Positions 45,556 through 48,985 of a DNA stretch of 48,985 nt are shown here, one piece after another. Every line of letters begins with the position of its first letter. Position 1 is the first letter of the stretch. This stretch comes from Streptomyces altiplanensis (GTDB lineage Bacteria > Actinomycetota > Actinomycetes > Streptomycetales > Streptomycetaceae), in NCBI GenBank assembly GCA_003719395.1, contig RHMC01000041.1, positions 1-48,985 on the forward strand. Reading direction: 5' to 3'. Under the pieces are notes generated by a model. The model saw only the letters and a list, made by a program, of their open reading frames with translations, ran no database searches and was not told the origin of the DNA. Made by a program: the position numbers and the translations under genes.

Positions 45556-46715
45556 TGGTCTACTCCGTGCAGGGTGAGGAAGGTCTTCATACGGTCCTCG
45601 GCGAGGTTCGGGTCCGGGAACAGGCCCAGGCCGTCGGCCAGTTCGTACGCCCGGGAGAAGTGGGGCAGCGAGCGGGCCGAGTGGAGGCCGCCGACCATCG
45701 TGAAGTGCGACTGGTGGCCCGCCAGCCAGGCGAGGAAGACGACGCCCGTCTTGTAGAAGCGGGTCGGGGGCTCGAAGAGGTGGCGGGACAGCTCGACCGT
45801 GGGGTCGAGGAGCTCGCGGAACTTCTTCGTGTCACCCGTGTCGAGGGTGCGGACCGCTTCCGCCGCCAGTGGGCCCAGCGGGTCGAAGATGCCCAGCAGC
45901 GCATGGCTGAAGCCGTGGTCGTCGCCCGCGATCAGTTCGGGGTAGTTGAAGTCGTCGCCCGTGTAGCAGCGCACGCCCTTCGGCAGGCGGCGGCGCAGGT
46001 CGATCTCGCGCTGGGCGTCCAGGAGCGAGATCTTGATGCCGTCGACCTTGTCGGGGTGCGCGGCGATGACCTCCAGGAAGGTGTCCGTGGCGGCGTCCAG
46101 GTCCGTGCTGCCCCAGTAGCCGTCGAGCGCCGGGTCGAACATCGGGCCCAGCCAGTGCAGGATCACCGGCTCGGCCGCCTGGCGCAGGAGGTGGCCGTAC
46201 GTCGCCAGGTAGTCCTCCGGGCCCCGGGCGGCCGCCGCCAGGGCCCGTGACGCCATGAGGATGGCGCGGGCGCCGGTCGACTCGACGACGGCGAGCTGCT
46301 CCTCGTACGCGGCCGTGACGTCCGGGAGGGCGTGGGTGACGCCGGCGGCGAGCTGGTCGGTGCCCACGCCGCAGGCGATCGCGCCGCCGGCCGCTCTGGC
46401 CTCGGCGGCCGAGCGGACGATGAGTTCGCTCGCTCCCGCCCAGTCGAGACCCATGCCGCGCTGCGCCGTGTCCATCGCCTCGGCCACGCCCAGGCCGTGC
46501 GACCACAGGTGGCGGCGGAAGGCGAGGGTGGCGTCCCAGTCGATCGCGGCGGGCGCGTCGGGCGACACGTCGGCGTACGGGTCGGCCACCACGTGCGCCG
46601 CCGAGTATACCGTGCGGGAGGTGAGGGGGGCACCGTGCGGTGCGAGGACGAAGGGCTCGGTGCGGGGTTCGTAGGCACGGTGTCCGTGCGCGCCGTGCGG
46701 GAGGTTGACCGTCAC
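45552..46715 (-). CDS. DUF993 family protein (dihydrodipicolinate synthase-like barrel)
   Basis: 387 residues. A TIM barrel distantly like DapA/NanA aldolases: AIDWDATLAFRRHLWSHGLG, ACGVGTDQLAAGVTH, YGHLLRQAAEPVILHWLG, DGIKISLLDAQREIDLRR (candidate Schiff-base Lys in GIKIS) and RCYTGDDFNYPELIAGD. The family lacks a settled reaction; aldol cleavage or dehydration of a sugar intermediate is inferred from fold and neighbours. GTG at 46715 overlaps the oxidoreductase stop (GTGA). No frameshift is seen. Confidence 0.85.
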   Translation of the reverse strand: MTVNLPHGAHGHRAYEPRTEPFVLAPHGAPLTSRTVYSAAHVVADPYADVSPDAPAAIDWDATLAFRRHLWSHGLGVAEAMDTAQRGMGLDWAGASELIVRSAAEARAAGGAIACGVGTDQLAAGVTHALPDVTAAYEEQLAVVESTGARAILMASRALAAAARGPEDYLATYGHLLRQAAEPVILHWLGPMFDPALDGYWGSTDLDAATDTFLEVIAAHPDKVDGIKISLLDAQREIDLRRRLPKGVRCYTGDDFNYPELIAGDDHGFSHALLGIFDPLGPLAAEAVRTLDTGDTKKFRELLDPTVELSRHLFEPPTRFYKTGVVFLAWLAGHQSHFTMVGGLHSARSLPHFSRAYELADGLGLFPDPNLAEDRMKTFLTLHGVDQ

Positions 46716-47863
46716 AGGGACAGCTCCGGGACGTCGCAGCGGCGGCCCTCGGCGGACGCCTCGAGGCCGAGCTCCGCGAGCTGGACGCCGCGCGCGCCGG
46801 CGAGGAGGTCCCAGGTGTACGGCTCGTCGAGCGCGACGTGGCGCAGGAACAGCTCCCACTGGGCCTTGAAGCCGTTGTCGTACGTGTCGTTGTCGGGGAC
46901 TTCCTGCCACTGGTCGCGGAAGGAGTGCGTGACCGGCAGGTCCGGGTTCCAGACCGGCTTGGGGGTCGCGCTGCGGTGCTGCACGCGGCAGTTGCGCAGG
47001 CCGGCGACGGCGGAGCCGTGCGTTCCGTCCACCTGGAACTCGACGAGTTCGTCGCGGTTGACGCGGACCGCCCAGGAGGAGTTGATCTGGGCCACCGCGC
47101 CGCCCTCCAGCTGGAAGATGCCGTACGCCGCGTCGTCGGCGGTGGCGGCGTACGGCTTGCCCTGCTCGTCCCAGCGCTGCGGGATGTGCGTCGTGACGTG
47201 CGCCTGGACGGCCGTGACGCGGCCGAACAGCTCGTGCAGTACGTACTCCCAGTGCGGGAACATGTCGACGACGATGCCGCCGCCGTCCTCCGCGCGGTAG
47301 TTCCAGGAGGGGCGCTGGGCGTCCTGCCAGTCGCCCTCGAAGACCCAGTAGCCGAACTCCCCGCGGACGGAGAGGATCTCGCCGAAGAAGCCGCCGTCGA
47401 TCAGGCGCTTCAGCTTGAGCAGGCCCGGGAGGAAGATCTTGTCCTGTACGACGCCGTGCTTGATGCCGGCGTCGCGGGCGAGGCGGGCCAGGTCCAGGGC
47501 GGCGTCGAGGCCGGTGGCCGTGGGCTTCTCCGTGTAGACGTGCTTGCCGGCGGCGATCGCCTTCCTGATGGCCTCCTCGCGGGCCGAGGTGACCTGCGCG
47601 TCGAAGTAGATGTCGACCGTCTCGTCGGCGAGGACGGCGTCGAGGTCCGTGGACCACTCGGTGAGGCCGTGGCGTTCGGCCATCTCCTTGAGCGCGTGTT
47701 CGCGGCGGCCCACCAGGACCGGCTCGGGCCACAAGGCCGTGCCGTCGCCGAGGTCCAGGCCGCCCTGCTCGCGGATGGCGAGGATCGAGCGGACGAGGTG
47801 CTGGCGGTACCCCATCCGGCCCGTGACGCCGTTCATGGCGATGCGCACTGTCCTGCGTGTCAC
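46712..47863 (-). CDS. Gfo/Idh/MocA family oxidoreductase
   Basis: 383 residues. The Rossmann start VRIAMNGVTGRMGYRQ departs from the usual GxGxxG by reading MNGVTGRMG. Then come VDIYFDAQVTSAREEAIRKA, the catalytic motif HVYTEKPTA with Lys, and the beta-sheet domain with GGGIVVDMFPHWEYVLHEL (substrate His). It oxidises or epimerises a sugar or cyclitol with NAD(P). GTG at 47863 with GGAGGG upstream. First gene of a three-gene coupled operon under the operator at 47885-47902. Confidence 0.9.
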   Translation of the reverse strand: MTRRTVRIAMNGVTGRMGYRQHLVRSILAIREQGGLDLGDGTALWPEPVLVGRREHALKEMAERHGLTEWSTDLDAVLADETVDIYFDAQVTSAREEAIRKAIAAGKHVYTEKPTATGLDAALDLARLARDAGIKHGVVQDKIFLPGLLKLKRLIDGGFFGEILSVRGEFGYWVFEGDWQDAQRPSWNYRAEDGGGIVVDMFPHWEYVLHELFGRVTAVQAHVTTHIPQRWDEQGKPYAATADDAAYGIFQLEGGAVAQINSSWAVRVNRDELVEFQVDGTHGSAVAGLRNCRVQHRSATPKPVWNPDLPVTHSFRDQWQEVPDNDTYDNGFKAQWELFLRHVALDEPYTWDLLAGARGVQLAELGLEASAEGRRCDVPELSL

Positions 47864-47884
47864 GAAAGTTCCCTCCGTACGGCC

Positions 47885-47902
47885 ATAGCAAGCGCTTTCT
47901 AT
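47885..47902. promoter_or_regulatory. LacI-family operator ATAGC-AAGCGCTT-TCTAT
   Basis: An 18-base palindrome with a perfect AAGCGCTT core and one mismatched pair, placed between the oxidoreductase start (47863) and the lacI start (47959). The central CG and arm style are characteristic of LacI/GalR sites, so it likely controls the operon and lacI together. Confidence 0.8.
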
Positions 47903-47958
47903 ACGCTATGAAGCTAGCCTGCGGACAGCTGCTCGTACAAGACCCGGAGGACGACCAG

Positions 47959-48985
47959 ATGACAGTGACCTTGGCGGACGTGGCGGCCCGCGCCCAGGTG
48001 TCGCCGGCCACCGTCTCCCGTGTGCTCAACGGCAACTACCCGGTCGCCGCCGCCACCAGGGAGCGGGTGCTGCGCGCGGTCGACGATCTCGACTACGTGC
48101 TGAACGGGCCGGCCAGTGCGCTCGCCGCGGCGACGTACGGATCTCGTGGGGATCCTGGTGAACGACATCGCCGACCCGTTCTTCGGGATCATGGCCGGGG
48201 CGGCCCAGTCGCAGATCGGCGGGACGGAAGGGGCCGGCACCGGCGCGGGGCGGGCGGGGAGCGAGAAGCTCGCGATCGTCTGCAACACGGGGGGATCACC
48301 GGAGCGGGAACGCACGTACCTGACGCTGCTTGCAGCGCCAGCGTGCGGCCGCGGTGATCCTGACCGGGGGCGCGATCGAGGACCCCGGACACTCGGCGGC
48401 GGTCGCGGCGAAGCTCGCGAAGCTGGCGGACGGGGGTGCGCGGGTGGTGCTGTGCGGCGGCCGCCGTTGTCGGGGGACGGCGAGTCGGTGGTGGCCGCGC
48501 TGACGTTCGTCAACCGGGGCGGGGCGCGGCGGCTCACCGGGCATCTGCTGGCGCTGGGGCACCGGAGGATCGGGTACGTCGCCGGGCCGGTGGAGCGTAC
48601 GACCACGCGGCACCGGCTGGAGGGGCACCGGGAGGCGCTGGCCGAGGCCGGCGTCCCCGATGAGGGCGAGCTGACGGTGCACGGGCCGTACGACCGGCGG
48701 TCCGGGTACGACGCGACGCTGGAACTCCTGCGGCGGGATCCGGGGTTGACGGCCGTGGTCGCCGCGAACGACACGGTGGCGCTGGGGGCGTGCGCGGCGC
48801 TGCGCGACCGGGGGCTCCGCATCCCGGACGACGTGTCGGTGGCGGGCTTCGACGACCTCCCGTTCTCGGTGGACACGGTGCCCGCGCTGACGACCGCTGC
48901 GCTGCCGCTGTACGAGGCGGGGGGCGCGGGCGGGGCCGGCTGGCCGACGGGGCGGGAGCGCCGCCGCCGGGGGGTGTCGCTTCGG
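47959..48985 (+). CDS. LacI-family transcriptional repressor, frameshifted, C-terminus off the window
   Basis: ATG at 47959 has GGAGG eight bases upstream. The helix-turn-helix and hinge are clear: LADVAARAQVSPATVSRVLN, then AVDDLDYVLNGPASALAAAT. The periplasmic-binding-like effector domain follows across breaks near 48135, 48330 and 48460: LVGILVNDIADPFFGIMA, LTGHLLALGHRRIGYVAGP, AVVAANDTVALGACAALRDR and IPDDVSVAGFDDLPFSVDT. The effector is presumably a sugar handled by the divergent operon. The final part (from about 48910) reads as low-complexity Gly/Arg and may be shifted again. Confidence 0.88.

Overview
The window is high-GC actinobacterial chromosome, almost certainly Streptomyces. Coding frames are strongly GC3-biased, GTG and TTG starts are frequent, and genes are often coupled by 4-base GTGA/ATGA overlaps. 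The gene content fits: an SsbB-type protein, an LAxTG sortase substrate, XRE/TPR regulators with small partner proteins, and archease/RtcB.

Layout. 0-8.1 kb (minus): an off-window hypothetical protein, a hot-dog thioesterase, the ribosome-associated ABC-F protein EttA, a thioester-domain (TQXA) wall-anchored surface protein, SsbB, and two coupled membrane GTPases. 8.4-10.5 kb: tRNA-Arg(TCT) with its terminator, archease, and a convergent rtcB. 11.0-11.9 kb: two tandem paralogous small secreted proteins, each with the same leader hairpin. 12.1-16.8 kb (minus): an FG-GAP protein, a DUF1772 membrane protein, an ABC-2 permease, and a large polypeptide joining an exported alpha/beta hydrolase to an ABC ATPase. 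16.9-20.0 kb (plus): GNAT, a PLP enzyme whose 5' end is a hexanucleotide repeat, and a secreted subtilisin.

20.1-26.1 kb is an accessory patch. Three copies of the 3' end of one DUF4291 gene (one intact gene, two decayed fragments) bracket two cargo segments: an SMP-30-like secreted protein, and a creatininase / XRE regulator / small protein / HATPase / hypothetical cluster. 26.1-34.4 kb: a GNAT gene, then a myo-inositol catabolic operon (iolC, a Cgl0159-type aldolase, iolB, iolD, iolA/mmsA; minus) divergent from an IolE-like isomerase, with a candidate operator between them, and a small HTH protein. 34.5-37.3 kb: a copper efflux unit (CsoR-type operator, copZ, copA). 37.7-41.4 kb (minus): citrate synthase and RecD2. 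41.5-44.4 kb: a DUF2975/XRE pair with a palindromic operator, and a second XRE regulator with two small partner proteins. 44.7-49.0 kb: a translationally coupled sugar-catabolic operon (Gfo/Idh/MocA oxidoreductase, DUF993, TIM-barrel isomerase; minus), divergent from a LacI repressor across an AAGCGCTT-centred operator.

A strong caveat covers the whole window. About thirty single-base frameshifts fall inside otherwise well-conserved genes (worst in the first GTPase, rtcB, iolC, copA and lacI). Protein similarity continues across each break in a neighbouring frame, and one iolD segment is shifted and then restored within about 40 bases. Uncorrected sequencing indels are the simplest explanation, so I annotate these as genes with frameshifts rather than as real pseudogenes. 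Functions come from recognisable motifs and family knowledge; no database search was run.
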